This document shows, one piece after another, positions 9,000 through 17,046 of a stretch of DNA of 64,000 nucleotides. Numbering within the stretch: position 1 is the first letter of the stretch; every line of letters begins with the position of its first letter. The DNA comes from Enterocloster hominis (ex Liu et al. 2021). Lineage in GTDB: Bacteria > Bacillota > Clostridia > Lachnospirales > Lachnospiraceae. The stretch lies in assembly GCA_014385265.1 (NCBI GenBank), contig JACRTJ010000022.1:1-64000 (forward strand), read 5' to 3'. The position numbers and the translations under genes are program-made. The notes beneath the pieces are model-generated. The model saw only the letters and a list, made by a program, of their open reading frames with translations. It did not search any database and was not told the origin of the DNA.

Positions 9000-10103
9000 T
9001 TAAGAATGGCGGTCATCAAAAGCTTCCCTTACATCAGAAAGAAATTTTGTGATGGGCAGCGTCTGAGGACAGCTGCCCTCACATTTTTTACAGCCGATGC
9101 AGTCTGCCGGGCCTCCTCCTGAAGCGGTCATGTTCTGGTAAACAGGAGCGATCTTCCAACCGTCTCCGGGATTTTGTTTATATTCGTTATACAGTCTGAA
9201 ATATTCCGGTATATGGATCTTTTTCGGGCATCCGCTGACACAGTAGCCGCACCCGGTACAGGGAACCGCGATGGAGTTCCTTAAAAGGCCGGCAGCTTCA
9301 AAAAGAACGCTCTGTTCGTATTCTGTCAGCGGCTGGCGGCACGCCAGATTATCCAGGAGCTGCTCCATGGTGTTCATTCCGCTGAGGACGATCTCCACCT
9401 GCGGAAGGCTTTCTGCAAACCGGATCGCATAGGAGGCCTGGCTGGCGTCCAGTGAAAGTTTTTCCAGGAGCCGTCCGGCCTTTTCGGGAAGAGCAGCCAG
9501 CGCTCCGCCCTTGACAGGCTCCATGACGATGACCTTTTTTCCATGCTTTACGGCAGTCTCATAGCAGCGTCTGGACTGGATGGAGCTGCTTTCCCAGTCC
9601 AGATAATTGATCTGGAGCTGTACATAATCCACCTCCGGATGGCGCGTAAGGATCTCATCCAGAAGATCGGCGGAATCATGGTAGGAAAATCCTGTCTTTA
9701 TAGCTTTTCCAGTCTTTTTTAATTCTTCAAGAAATTCAAATTCCCTATATTTTTCAGCAATTTCATAATGTTTTCCATTGAGCCAGTGGAGCAGATATAC
9801 GTCAAAGAAATCCACCTGGCAGCGGTCCTGCTGTTCCTTAAAGTACCGGTAACAGTCTTCGTGGGAGGTCATTTTATAGCCAGGCAGCTTGTCGGCCAGA
9901 AGAAAGGAGCTCCGGGGATGGCGCTTTACCAGGGATTCCCGGATGGCCCATTCGCTTTTTCCATCCAGATAGGTGTAGGCGGTGTCAAAATAGTTCTGCC
10001 CGTGGGCTAAAAATACGTCTGTCATCTGATCTAACAGGCTTAAGTCGATCTCTCCGGCCGGGGTTACCGGGAGGCGTAAGAAGCCAAAGCCAAGTTTGTT
10101 CAT
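9000..10103 (-). CDS. Aldo/keto reductase with C-terminal ferredoxin domain
   Basis: A 367-residue protein. Residues 1-270 form an aldo/keto reductase barrel (FDTAYTYLDGKSEWAI with catalytic Asp/Tyr, then a Lys in ADKLPG). The last 100 residues hold two cysteine clusters, CTGCGYCVSGCP and CIGCKKCEGSCP, which bind 4Fe-4S clusters. Such enzymes are common in anaerobes and probably couple a carbonyl reduction to ferredoxin-type electron transfer; the substrate is unknown. Start ATG 10103 has GGAGG at normal distance. Upstream lies the terminator of the GNAT gene, so it probably has its own promoter. Confidence 0.88.
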   Translation of the reverse strand: MNKLGFGFLRLPVTPAGEIDLSLLDQMTDVFLAHGQNYFDTAYTYLDGKSEWAIRESLVKRHPRSSFLLADKLPGYKMTSHEDCYRYFKEQQDRCQVDFFDVYLLHWLNGKHYEIAEKYREFEFLEELKKTGKAIKTGFSYHDSADLLDEILTRHPEVDYVQLQINYLDWESSSIQSRRCYETAVKHGKKVIVMEPVKGGALAALPEKAGRLLEKLSLDASQASYAIRFAESLPQVEIVLSGMNTMEQLLDNLACRQPLTEYEQSVLFEAAGLLRNSIAVPCTGCGYCVSGCPKKIHIPEYFRLYNEYKQNPGDGWKIAPVYQNMTASGGGPADCIGCKKCEGSCPQTLPITKFLSDVREAFDDRHS

Positions 10104-10128
10104 ATGGGGTTCCTCCATTTTTATATTT

Positions 10129-10159
10129 GAAAACAAGGGATCACCGCCGGTGATCCCTT
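10129..10159 (-). terminator. Terminator downstream of the GNAT gene
   Basis: Near-perfect 12-bp inverted repeat, AAGGGATCACCG (10135-10146) against CGGTGATCCCTT (10148-10159). On the minus strand it is followed by a GTTTTC tract. It closes the pucR-M20-GNAT transcript. Confidence 0.75.
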
Positions 10160-10177
10160 AAAATCGTAAAAGGTGTA

Positions 10178-10729
10178 CTATCTGGTCTTGATGGCCATCA
10201 TCCAGTAATGATTATTGTTGAAATCAAAGGTGCCGATCTCCGTCATATGAGCCTTTTTTGTGTGGGCGGCGTAGCTGCGTCCGTTGATCTGGTTGATGAA
10301 GGTCACCATGACGGGATACTGGTCCTCGAACTGCTTCAGAGAGGCCTTGAAGATCCCTTCAAAAACGCCTGTGCCCCGGACGGAAACATCCACGCAGACG
10401 GGGCCGTACTGGTAGGTGTTCGTTTCGTCTAAGGCGGTTCCCTCAAACGGCATATCCGGCAGCACCTCGGTCATCCGCTTCATGATAGGGACCTGCATCC
10501 AGTAATCCCATCCCGCAGCCAGGGCAAAGGCCTTTACGGTCCCGTTTTCATCCTTTGCCAGGGTCACGCCCTTCCGGTTTACGATGAGATCCTCAAACTG
10601 CTGGTCCGAGAGCTTGGTGGTCACGAAGCCGCCGGCGATATCCTCCTGGGAAATGGTATCTTTATGATATCTTGCCAGCAGGGCTTTGATCGCCGGCAGA
10701 TCGTTCATGGTTGCCAGAGTGTATTCCAT
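10178..10729 (-). CDS. GNAT family N-acetyltransferase
   Basis: A 183-residue protein that probably transfers an acetyl group from acetyl-CoA to an amine. The acetyl-CoA-binding motif A appears as VSVRGTGVFEGIF after a beta strand near residue 110, and the C-terminal part has the ingredients of motif B. The acceptor cannot be predicted. It is 46 bases downstream of the M20 amidohydrolase on the same strand and ahead of a terminator, so it may belong to the same catabolic operon. Confidence 0.75.
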   Translation of the reverse strand: MEYTLATMNDLPAIKALLARYHKDTISQEDIAGGFVTTKLSDQQFEDLIVNRKGVTLAKDENGTVKAFALAAGWDYWMQVPIMKRMTEVLPDMPFEGTALDETNTYQYGPVCVDVSVRGTGVFEGIFKASLKQFEDQYPVMVTFINQINGRSYAAHTKKAHMTEIGTFDFNNNHYWMMAIKTR

Positions 10730-10775
10730 CTGTCTGTTCCTCCGTTTTCTTATTTTATAGCCGGACGGATGCTTT

Positions 10776-11963
10776 TTAGTGGTTCTTTAACCACTCCATA
10801 GCCACATGGGCGTAAACAGCTGCTCCCACAGGAAGGGCGTCCTCATGGAACATGGCCTTTGGATGATGCTGGGGGTAGCAGTAGCCCTGTTCGGGCTGAC
10901 CGGCGGCGATGCCAAGGAACACGGTGGGAACCTCATTGGCTACATAGGAGAAGTCCTCAGAGCCCATGTTGCTCATGTGCTGGCCGATGTCGTTTAAGTC
11001 CACAAAGTGAACGCCCTCCAGTTCTCCAAGATATCCCTTTACTTCCCCGTAGAGCTCCTGGTTATGGAATAAGACAGGACAGCCGCTTCCATATTCCACA
11101 TGGGCCTCGGCGTTGAAGGCGGCAGCCACAGTGCTTACGATGGCGTCCATACGGGTCTTTACCATTTCCCGGGTGGTATTTTTTAATGTGCGGATGGTTC
11201 CGGACATCATGGCCTCCTGGGGGATCACGTTGGAGGTGTTTCCGCCGTGCATCTGGCCGATGGTAAGGACCATATTGTCAGCCGGATCCATTTCCCGGGC
11301 GTTGATGGCCTGGAGAGCCAGATGGATGTGGGACATGACGTTTAAGGGATCCACGCCGTTGTTGGGCTGGGCTCCGTGACAGCCTTTGCCGGTGATCTTA
11401 ATGGTAAACCAGTCCACAGCAGCCATTTTAGAGTCTGCGCCGGTCATGATCACAGTGCCTGCCGGCAGCGGAAGGTTTGTGAATACGTGGATGCCCAGGG
11501 CGGCGTTTACGTCCGGGTCCTTTAAGATCCCGTTTTCCACCATCATCTTTGCTCCGTCCATGGTTTCCTCGGCCGGCTGGAACATGAGCTTTACCTGACC
11601 CTCCAGCTCATCCTCATGGGCTTTTAAGAGACGTGCTGCGCCCAGCATATTGGCTGTATGACAGTCATGGCCGCAGGCGTGCATGCATCCGTTTTCAGAT
11701 TTAAATTCCAGGTCTGTCATTTCTGTTACAGGGAGGGCGTCCATATCACCGCGGATCAGGAAGCATTTTCCCGTCTTCTTTCCGGCGACAGCCACTACGC
11801 CGCTTCCCATTCTCTGGGGCTCATACCCCATTTCCCTTAATTTTTCCTCCACATAGGCCGCGGTCTTCGGAAGTTCCAGACCCAGCTCCGGGTTCTGGTG
11901 GAAGTGGCGGCGGTCCGCCGTTAAAGTGTCCTTCATGGCAAGTGCTTCGTTATACATGTTCAT
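10776..11963 (-). CDS. M20 family amidohydrolase/peptidase
   Basis: A 395-residue dinuclear metal hydrolase of the M20D type (hippurate/IAA-amino acid/N-acyl amino acid hydrolases). Visible metal and catalytic marks are HACGHDCH (residues about 95-102), the QPAEE catalytic/metal segment, GIHVFTNLPLP and the late HHPKAMFHEDALPVG. The dimerisation lid domain lies in the middle. Its ATG overlaps the pucR stop codon (ATGA at 11960-11963), so the two are translationally coupled and PucR is likely the regulator of this activity. It probably removes an acyl group from an amino acid or ureide-like compound. Confidence 0.9.
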   Translation of the reverse strand: MNMYNEALAMKDTLTADRRHFHQNPELGLELPKTAAYVEEKLREMGYEPQRMGSGVVAVAGKKTGKCFLIRGDMDALPVTEMTDLEFKSENGCMHACGHDCHTANMLGAARLLKAHEDELEGQVKLMFQPAEETMDGAKMMVENGILKDPDVNAALGIHVFTNLPLPAGTVIMTGADSKMAAVDWFTIKITGKGCHGAQPNNGVDPLNVMSHIHLALQAINAREMDPADNMVLTIGQMHGGNTSNVIPQEAMMSGTIRTLKNTTREMVKTRMDAIVSTVAAAFNAEAHVEYGSGCPVLFHNQELYGEVKGYLGELEGVHFVDLNDIGQHMSNMGSEDFSYVANEVPTVFLGIAAGQPEQGYCYPQHHPKAMFHEDALPVGAAVYAHVAMEWLKNH

Positions 11964-13633
11964 GATCCATTCCGCCTTTCTTTTAAATGAATGATTGAAT
12001 CGGGGCCAGGCTGCAGATATTGCAGCAGCAGCCCCAGTTTTGTGCGTTCAACATAGTCGTCCCAGTGGACCGGGATCAGTTCATTGACCTTTTCGATCCG
12101 CCTCCGGACTGTATTGACATTGACAAAAAGCTTTTCGGCTGTCAGGCTGTAATTTAAATTGTTTTCAAGATAGGTTTTTAAAGTATAGAGGAGTTCCTGG
12201 TTCTTTTCTGAGTCGATGAGCTTCTGGAGCTTTTTTAAAAGAGGGCCCAGTTCGTCCTCAGGGATATTGATCCAGGTGAGGATCCCCAGTGCGTCGTAAT
12301 CAAAGAGGGTCTTCCGGGAATCGGTAAGTCTTCCGATATTCAGGACCTTCCGGCATTTTTCAATATGAGGACGGAGATCATGGAGATCTCCCGAATCTCC
12401 CGTAAAGCTGAAAAACCAGGATACGTCAGGGAAAGTCCCCCGGAGGAGCTTCTGGAACTCCAGGATCAGTCCACGGATCTCTTCCTTATTTATGGGGGAC
12501 AGCCGGACGGCGTTGAGGAGGATGACTCCTTCTGTGGATGACAGGAATGCCACGCGGCCGATCCGGTTCATCCGGCAGCGTTTGAACGCCTCCAGCATGG
12601 AGGTCCTGTGGCTCCGGATATCCAGCTCATCCTGGTCGTGACGGAACAGGATGCAGAGGTATGGCTGCTCCACGGAGAGTCCCAGCTGGTCCGCCTGGTA
12701 GATCAGCTGCCGGGCGTCAGCAGGAGTGCTTTCCATGGCCAGGTGGATCAGATTTTCAAACCCGATATTGCTGGCATCCCGGGCGACCACCTGCTGGTCG
12801 AAGATTCCCTGGAGCATCAGATAGGCAATGCGCATGGAATATTCGTCGTAAAAATCCAGGAATTTCCTGGATTCCATCACACAGAAATACGCCTGTACCA
12901 CTCCTGCGGACTCGATGGGGATGGTGACCCAGCTGATCCGTGGTTCATTGGCGGCCTCTCCCTTGAGGAGACGGTACCGTTTCATGTGGATACAGTCGCA
13001 GAGGGCGTGGCTGGTATGGGGAAGCTGGGGAGACCAGTAATCGGATTCGCGGATCCCATATTTTTCACTGGCCTTTTTGAAGTTGTCTGAGCTGTAATAC
13101 CGCTTATCCATGGTCACATCATAGAGAAAAGCGGGAAATTCCATTTCGGTTTCCAGAGTTTTTAAGATTTTCTGGATGGCCTGTTCCTTGTAATTCTGAT
13201 TGTAGCAGCCGGGGCCCTGGCTGATGTCGATCCTGAGACTCTGGATCGCATGGTTTAATACGCCCACGTTTACCTGGTTGACCACGGTCATCCAGGACGG
13301 GGAGTAGGGCATGGTGATCAGGGGAATGCTGTTCCTGTCATAAATCTCGATCAGTTTCTCCGGGATCTTATCCAGATAGCTGCCCCTTTTTATCACCAGG
13401 GCTGCGTGGCTGGGAATAAAATTCTCACAGAATTTATCCAGGTAGCCTTCAAATTCAGCAAAAATATAACCGGACGTGAAAATAAGCTCTTTTCCAATAC
13501 TCCAGCGATGGCCTTCCGGCACCTCCAGGAAGCTGACGCCCTGGATCTCGCGGTTTAATCCTTTATGGCCGGCAATGACGTGAAAATCCTTAAAAAAGTC
13601 CATACTGAGCAAATCGCCGACTGAAATTCCCAT
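11960..13633 (-). CDS. PucR family transcriptional regulator
   Basis: A 557-residue regulator. The N-terminal PucR (purine catabolism regulator) ligand domain begins SVGDLLSMDFFKDFHVIAG, the middle resembles the CdaR GGDEF-like region, and the C-terminal PucR/CdaR helix-turn-helix is in YSLTAEKLFVNVNTVRRRIEK. Family members sense small metabolites and switch on nearby catabolic genes. It is coupled by an ATGA overlap to the M20 amidohydrolase, and the DUF5058/membrane protein pair upstream may supply the substrate. Confidence 0.9.
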   Translation of the reverse strand: MGISVGDLLSMDFFKDFHVIAGHKGLNREIQGVSFLEVPEGHRWSIGKELIFTSGYIFAEFEGYLDKFCENFIPSHAALVIKRGSYLDKIPEKLIEIYDRNSIPLITMPYSPSWMTVVNQVNVGVLNHAIQSLRIDISQGPGCYNQNYKEQAIQKILKTLETEMEFPAFLYDVTMDKRYYSSDNFKKASEKYGIRESDYWSPQLPHTSHALCDCIHMKRYRLLKGEAANEPRISWVTIPIESAGVVQAYFCVMESRKFLDFYDEYSMRIAYLMLQGIFDQQVVARDASNIGFENLIHLAMESTPADARQLIYQADQLGLSVEQPYLCILFRHDQDELDIRSHRTSMLEAFKRCRMNRIGRVAFLSSTEGVILLNAVRLSPINKEEIRGLILEFQKLLRGTFPDVSWFFSFTGDSGDLHDLRPHIEKCRKVLNIGRLTDSRKTLFDYDALGILTWINIPEDELGPLLKKLQKLIDSEKNQELLYTLKTYLENNLNYSLTAEKLFVNVNTVRRRIEKVNELIPVHWDDYVERTKLGLLLQYLQPGPDSIIHLKERRNGS

Positions 13634-13764
13634 ACTGCGGGACCTCCCTCTTCTGTCACCCGGATGGAAGCTGGTTCCAAACCGGTTCTCTCATGCAAAA
13701 TATTGTCGTATTCAGTCTAGCATACCATAAAATAGACAAAAAATATAGGACATATTGTGCATTT

Positions 13765-13781
13765 TGCTGTTTTTAACAGCA
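13765..13781. repeat. Short palindrome upstream of pucR
   Basis: TGCTGTT (13765-13771) and AACAGCA (13775-13781) with a 3-base loop, in the gap between the membrane protein gene and pucR. It has no T tract on either strand, so it is more likely an operator than a terminator. The rest of this 180-bp gap is AT-rich and probably holds the pucR promoter. Confidence 0.35.
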
Positions 13782-13813
13782 TGAGAAGAAAGAGGGAGGA
13801 AGAGAGACGGGAT

Positions 13814-14509
13814 CTATTCCGTTTTTTTGCCTTCCATTTTTTTCATGGCCATGGCGATAAAAATGGAACCAAATACGCATAACAGGGTTCCCAGATAGCT
13901 GCTGGCTCCCGGAAGGAAGTTAAATACTCCTTTGTTGATGGCAATATAAACGACACACCCGAATACCAGCATGATCACGGCCAGCTTTTTCTGGTTCACG
14001 GCGAACTGTACGAAGAGAGCGCCGAAGAGGGCCGGAAGCAGGTAGTTTAAGGCTGCGGTAACAGAGGGCGGGAGCATGGCCAGAATAGAGCTTCCGGCAA
14101 TGACGCCAACGGAAAGAATGATGATGTTGATGATAATGGAAACGCCCATTCCAATGGTGGAGATGATGGAGCCCTGTTCGGATCCCAGCTCCACACCGGC
14201 AGAAACCTGGGCAATGCTGGCACAGGGAACGCGCATGTTGGAGATATTTCCGGAAAGGAACGCCATGTAGGTTCCCACAGGCCCCAGGACCGGATAATAG
14301 GAGATCGGCTCAATGACCCAGAGGAAACCGAAGCTGGTGGTAACGGTAATGAAGCAGGTAGCCAACAGCGCAAGATCCGGCCAGAGGCCATGGCCAAAGC
14401 CAAGAACAAGGGCGGGAAGGAAAGAGGCGAAAACGCCGAGAATGCCGGTGATCTTTCCGATCCGGTGCATTTTTGGTAAGTAATCGTTGGTGAAATAATG
14501 TTTGTCCAT
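13814..14509 (-). CDS. Multi-pass membrane protein, partner of DUF5058 protein
   Basis: A 231-residue protein with about six to seven hydrophobic segments and a short charged C-terminus. I cannot name a family from sequence. It starts 14 bases after the DUF5058 gene, and its length is the same (231 residues). The two probably make a two-subunit membrane transporter. ATG 14509 is chosen because AGGAGGG lies just upstream; codons up to 14578 only read through the end of the previous gene. Clustering with pucR and an M20 hydrolase suggests uptake of an amide or amino acid derivative. Confidence 0.7.
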   Translation of the reverse strand: MDKHYFTNDYLPKMHRIGKITGILGVFASFLPALVLGFGHGLWPDLALLATCFITVTTSFGFLWVIEPISYYPVLGPVGTYMAFLSGNISNMRVPCASIAQVSAGVELGSEQGSIISTIGMGVSIIINIIILSVGVIAGSSILAMLPPSVTAALNYLLPALFGALFVQFAVNQKKLAVIMLVFGCVVYIAINKGVFNFLPGASSYLGTLLCVFGSIFIAMAMKKMEGKKTE

Positions 14510-14523
14510 AAAAATAAGCCCTC

Positions 14524-15219
14524 CTATACCAGTGCTGTGATGATCATGGCGACCAGGATCGCGATGGTCAGATTCCATTCTTTTAACCAGGAGATTTTGA
14601 ATTTTCCGGAAACATAGAGCAGAATGGCCATAAATACGCCGCCCAGCACACAGGAAAGGGCAGATTTATCCACTGCAACCAGCTTCTGGCTCACCATGCC
14701 GCCGAAGGCGCCGACCATGGCAGCCCCGGAGATCACGCCCACTAAAGCGGAGTTTCCGCCTGCCATTCTGTTCTGTACCTTTTCCATTTTGTCAGCGGTG
14801 AGGGTGGAAACGATGATCCAGCCGATGGAGCCTAGGATCATGGTCCAGACAGCCATTGTGAAGGCAAAGGTGGTCATTTCATCCACACCCAGCTGGACAC
14901 CGGCGGATGCGGTTCCAATTCCGGCTGCGATGGACTCGAACATAACGGAGCCGATGAAGGAAAGACGCATCCAGGCCATGGGGCCGCCCACTGATACCAG
15001 GAGCGAAAGCATTCCGCTTAGGATCACGACCGACGGGCCAAGAGAGGTGAGGGCGGAGCTTTTCATTGCCCGTTTCACCTGATCGTTGGTAAGGCCCACC
15101 TTCGGGGCGGCGTCCATGGCCTTTTTTGTAAAGATCACAGCCTGGAATACCACCAGAAGTACGGCGGTTCCGCAGGCCAGCCACATGGGAAGACTGTTTG
15201 CAAGCTGCATTGCATCCAT
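14524..15219 (-). CDS. DUF5058 family membrane protein
   Basis: A 231-residue protein with about six membrane segments and the DUF5058 style N-terminus (LANSLPMWLACGTAVLLVV) and a small conserved loop KKAMDAAPKVGLTNDQVKRA. Its role is unknown; homologues occur as a pair with a second membrane protein and beside peptidases, which suggests transport. GGAGG is well placed before ATG 15219. The 5' leader can fold into a long nested stem that ends next to this ribosome site. Confidence 0.75.
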   Translation of the reverse strand: MDAMQLANSLPMWLACGTAVLLVVFQAVIFTKKAMDAAPKVGLTNDQVKRAMKSSALTSLGPSVVILSGMLSLLVSVGGPMAWMRLSFIGSVMFESIAAGIGTASAGVQLGVDEMTTFAFTMAVWTMILGSIGWIIVSTLTADKMEKVQNRMAGGNSALVGVISGAAMVGAFGGMVSQKLVAVDKSALSCVLGGVFMAILLYVSGKFKISWLKEWNLTIAILVAMIITALV

Positions 15220-15233
15220 AAGAGTACCTCCTT

Positions 15234-15294
15234 TAACGGATTCAGTAAAATTTTTTAAAAGAATGACACAATTTTACTAGATAAGGATCCGTTA
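15234..15294 (-). promoter_or_regulatory. Nested inverted repeat in the leader of the DUF5058 gene
   Basis: Outer arms TAACGGAT (15234-15241) and ATCCGTTA (15287-15294) enclose inner arms AGTAAAATT (15244-15252) and AATTTTACT (15270-15278). The outer arm abuts the CCTCC complement of the Shine-Dalgarno at 15227-15231, so folding could affect translation; it could also be a dimeric operator. Confidence 0.5.
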
Positions 15295-15363
15295 TACTAT
15301 GGTACAGGATGAGTATTTTTGTAAAAATATTTCCGTTAGGAATAAAAATTATAAAAAAACTGG

Positions 15364-15388
15364 AAAAAAGTAATTTTTTTTACTTTTT
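15364..15388 (-). terminator. AT-rich terminator after the ECF S component gene
   Basis: On the minus strand a weak stem AAAAGTAA / TTACTTTT is followed by a T run, immediately after the stop codon at 15387. All A-T pairing apart from one G-C makes it weak. Confidence 0.4.
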
Positions 15389-15932
15389 AGAGAAATTTCA
15401 CCCGCAGGCTCCGGATGGCCGGGGATCTGGACAGGACTGTGTAGGCCACGCCGCCCAGGACGATCCCGGCAGCCGTCTGGGCCACCAGGGTGAAGCATTC
15501 GGCCATGGCCACGCCTCCGCCGTAAAGGGGGATCTTTACTAAGGTATAGCCGATCACATGGAAGATGCCGCCGGTGACGGCCCCGGCCAGCCAGGAATAT
15601 TTAAAATGGGGCAGCAGCCGGTACATGATGAGTCCCATGATCAGCGCCCAGCCGCCCTTTAAGACAATGGTAGGCAGGACCCAGGCGGCGTATCCGGCGA
15701 TGAAGTCGGAAAGCCCGGCTCCGATGGCTCCGGCCAGCATTCCTCTGCGGGTGCCGAACAGGCAGACCGTGAGGATGATCATACAGTCTCCCAGGTGGGT
15801 ATAGCCAAAGGCTGTGGGGATCTTGAAAAAATACGTTCCGGTGAATACCAGGGCGGCCATGAGGCCGGTGATGGCCATATCCAGGGTGGGATCGCAGGCA
15901 CGGGCTGGTCCGGAGGAATGAATTTTTTGCAT
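15387..15932 (-). CDS. ECF transporter S component
   Basis: A 181-residue integral membrane protein with about six segments. It reads as a substrate-binding S component of an energy-coupling factor transporter: MAITGLMAALVFTGTYFFKIP near the N-terminus, then GYTHLGDCMIILTVCLFGTRRG and GAGLSDFIAGYAAW, both usual in this group. S components bind a vitamin or cofactor precursor and dock on a shared EcfA-A'-T module, which is not in this window. It lies 34 bases downstream of a metal-dependent amidohydrolase, so both may handle the same compound. Confidence 0.8.
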   Translation of the reverse strand: MQKIHSSGPARACDPTLDMAITGLMAALVFTGTYFFKIPTAFGYTHLGDCMIILTVCLFGTRRGMLAGAIGAGLSDFIAGYAAWVLPTIVLKGGWALIMGLIMYRLLPHFKYSWLAGAVTGGIFHVIGYTLVKIPLYGGGVAMAECFTLVAQTAAGIVLGGVAYTVLSRSPAIRSLRVKFL

Positions 15933-15966
15933 AGCAGGCGCTCCTTTTCGTTTCTGTTCCGGGATT

Positions 15967-16725
15967 TTATTTCAGTCCCATGAATTTTGCAGCGTTATTG
16001 TAGAAAATATTTTCCAGGCCCTCGTCGTCTACTCCGCAGGCCATGACCTTCTGGATCTCCACAGTGGGATGGTGGAATGGGGAGTCGATGCCGAACATGA
16101 CCCGCTCGTGGCCCACGGTCTCATAGGCATTGGCGATCTGGCAGCTCATGGACGTGCCGGAGGTCTCCAGCCAGATATTTTCGTATCTCCTGGCCATGGT
16201 GATGGCTGCGTCCACATAGACGCCGTGGGCATGGCCCATATGGATCATTACCATGGGAAGCTTCGGGTGGCGCTCTGCTAAGAGGCCGATCTGCCAGGGA
16301 AGGGAGAAGGGCGGGTGGCCGGAGTGGACGAACAGGGGCTTTCCGTATGCCTCGCAGATCTCTGCCACGGGATCCACACAGGGAGCGTCGGCGGTGTAGC
16401 CGTCAAAGAGGGGCTGGAGCTTGGCTCCGGCAAAATGCTCGTCCCGGATATAGTGTTCCAGGGCATCGTAAGCCTCCTTTCCTTCGGCGCAGTTGATCCA
16501 CATTAAGGGGATGATCTTCTGGGGCTCTGCCCGGAAGGCTGCCGCGGTATCTTCGTTGGTGTGAGGGCCGCTGGCAACCAGGATGGTCTTTTCTATATTA
16601 TAAGCTTCCATCTGCTGTAAGAGGCGTTCCGTATCGAAGTGGATGTTAAAGGGACTTCCGAAGGCGCCGATGTGGGTGTGGGCGTCGATCTTTTTGAAGC
16701 GTGCAAATGTATTACTTGTGTTCAT
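15967..16725 (-). CDS. Metal-dependent amidohydrolase (TIM-barrel)
   Basis: A 252-residue amidohydrolase-2-type protein. It opens with the metal-binding IDAHTH, has a mid-barrel His (PLFVHSGHPP), MIHMGH and a late catalytic Asp in FGIDSPFHHP. Relatives act as decarboxylases or hydrolases on ring or lactone compounds; the substrate is unknown. ATG 16725 has AAAGGAG upstream; codons up to 16845 are non-coding in character. The ECF S component follows in the same operon. Confidence 0.82.
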   Translation of the reverse strand: MNTSNTFARFKKIDAHTHIGAFGSPFNIHFDTERLLQQMEAYNIEKTILVASGPHTNEDTAAAFRAEPQKIIPLMWINCAEGKEAYDALEHYIRDEHFAGAKLQPLFDGYTADAPCVDPVAEICEAYGKPLFVHSGHPPFSLPWQIGLLAERHPKLPMVMIHMGHAHGVYVDAAITMARRYENIWLETSGTSMSCQIANAYETVGHERVMFGIDSPFHHPTVEIQKVMACGVDDEGLENIFYNNAAKFMGLK

Positions 16726-16834
16726 GACGGGTTCTCCTTTCCTGCTGGCTTTTCTGGCTTCCGGGATCATGGGTAAATCGTGGGGATCTGGGATCCCCTG
16801 GAAGCCGATTGACTTTATGGCATCATCATATAGA

Positions 16835-16864
16835 AAAATTGGCATTGTTTAAATAGCCAATTTT
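16835..16864. repeat. 9-bp inverted repeat in a divergent promoter region
   Basis: AAAATTGGC (16835-16843) and GCCAATTTT (16856-16864) face each other across 12 bases, between the divergent amidohydrolase and fabH units. Neither side has an incoming transcript to stop, so an operator for the amidohydrolase operon is the better reading. Confidence 0.5.
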
Positions 16865-16954
16865 AGAATATTTGACCAGGCCAGATAGAGAGGGTGGGAA
16901 GCCGTCTGATATGAACCGATTGTTTATAAAAGTCTGTAAGGAGCAAAAAAACTC

Positions 16955-16995
16955 TTGACAAATCTTCTTCCAGGACGTAACATAGGCAATATAAT
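16955..16995 (+). promoter_or_regulatory. Probable promoter of the fatty acid synthesis operon
   Basis: A perfect -35 TTGACA (16955-16960) is followed after 17 bases by a poor -10 TAACAT (16978-16983). A perfect -10 TATAAT at 16990-16995, lacking a good -35, overlaps the FabT-like site. One of these should start the fabH transcript. Confidence 0.6.
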
Positions 16996-17007
16996 TTGAA
17001 TATCAAA
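16995..17007 (+). promoter_or_regulatory. FabT-like operator upstream of fabH
   Basis: TTTGAATATCAAA has arms TTTGA/TCAAA with a 3-base centre, the layout of FabT (MarR family) sites that repress fatty acid synthesis in Firmicutes. It overlaps the promoter and is followed by a half site TTTGA at 17011-17015. No marR-type gene lies beside it, so the regulator would be encoded elsewhere. Confidence 0.6.
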
Positions 17008-17046
17008 ATATTTGAAACCAAAAACAAAATTCGACAAGGACAGAGT

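Noticed and set aside
13765..13781. Terminator call for the palindrome upstream of pucR
   Set aside because: No T tract on either strand; kept only as a possible operator.
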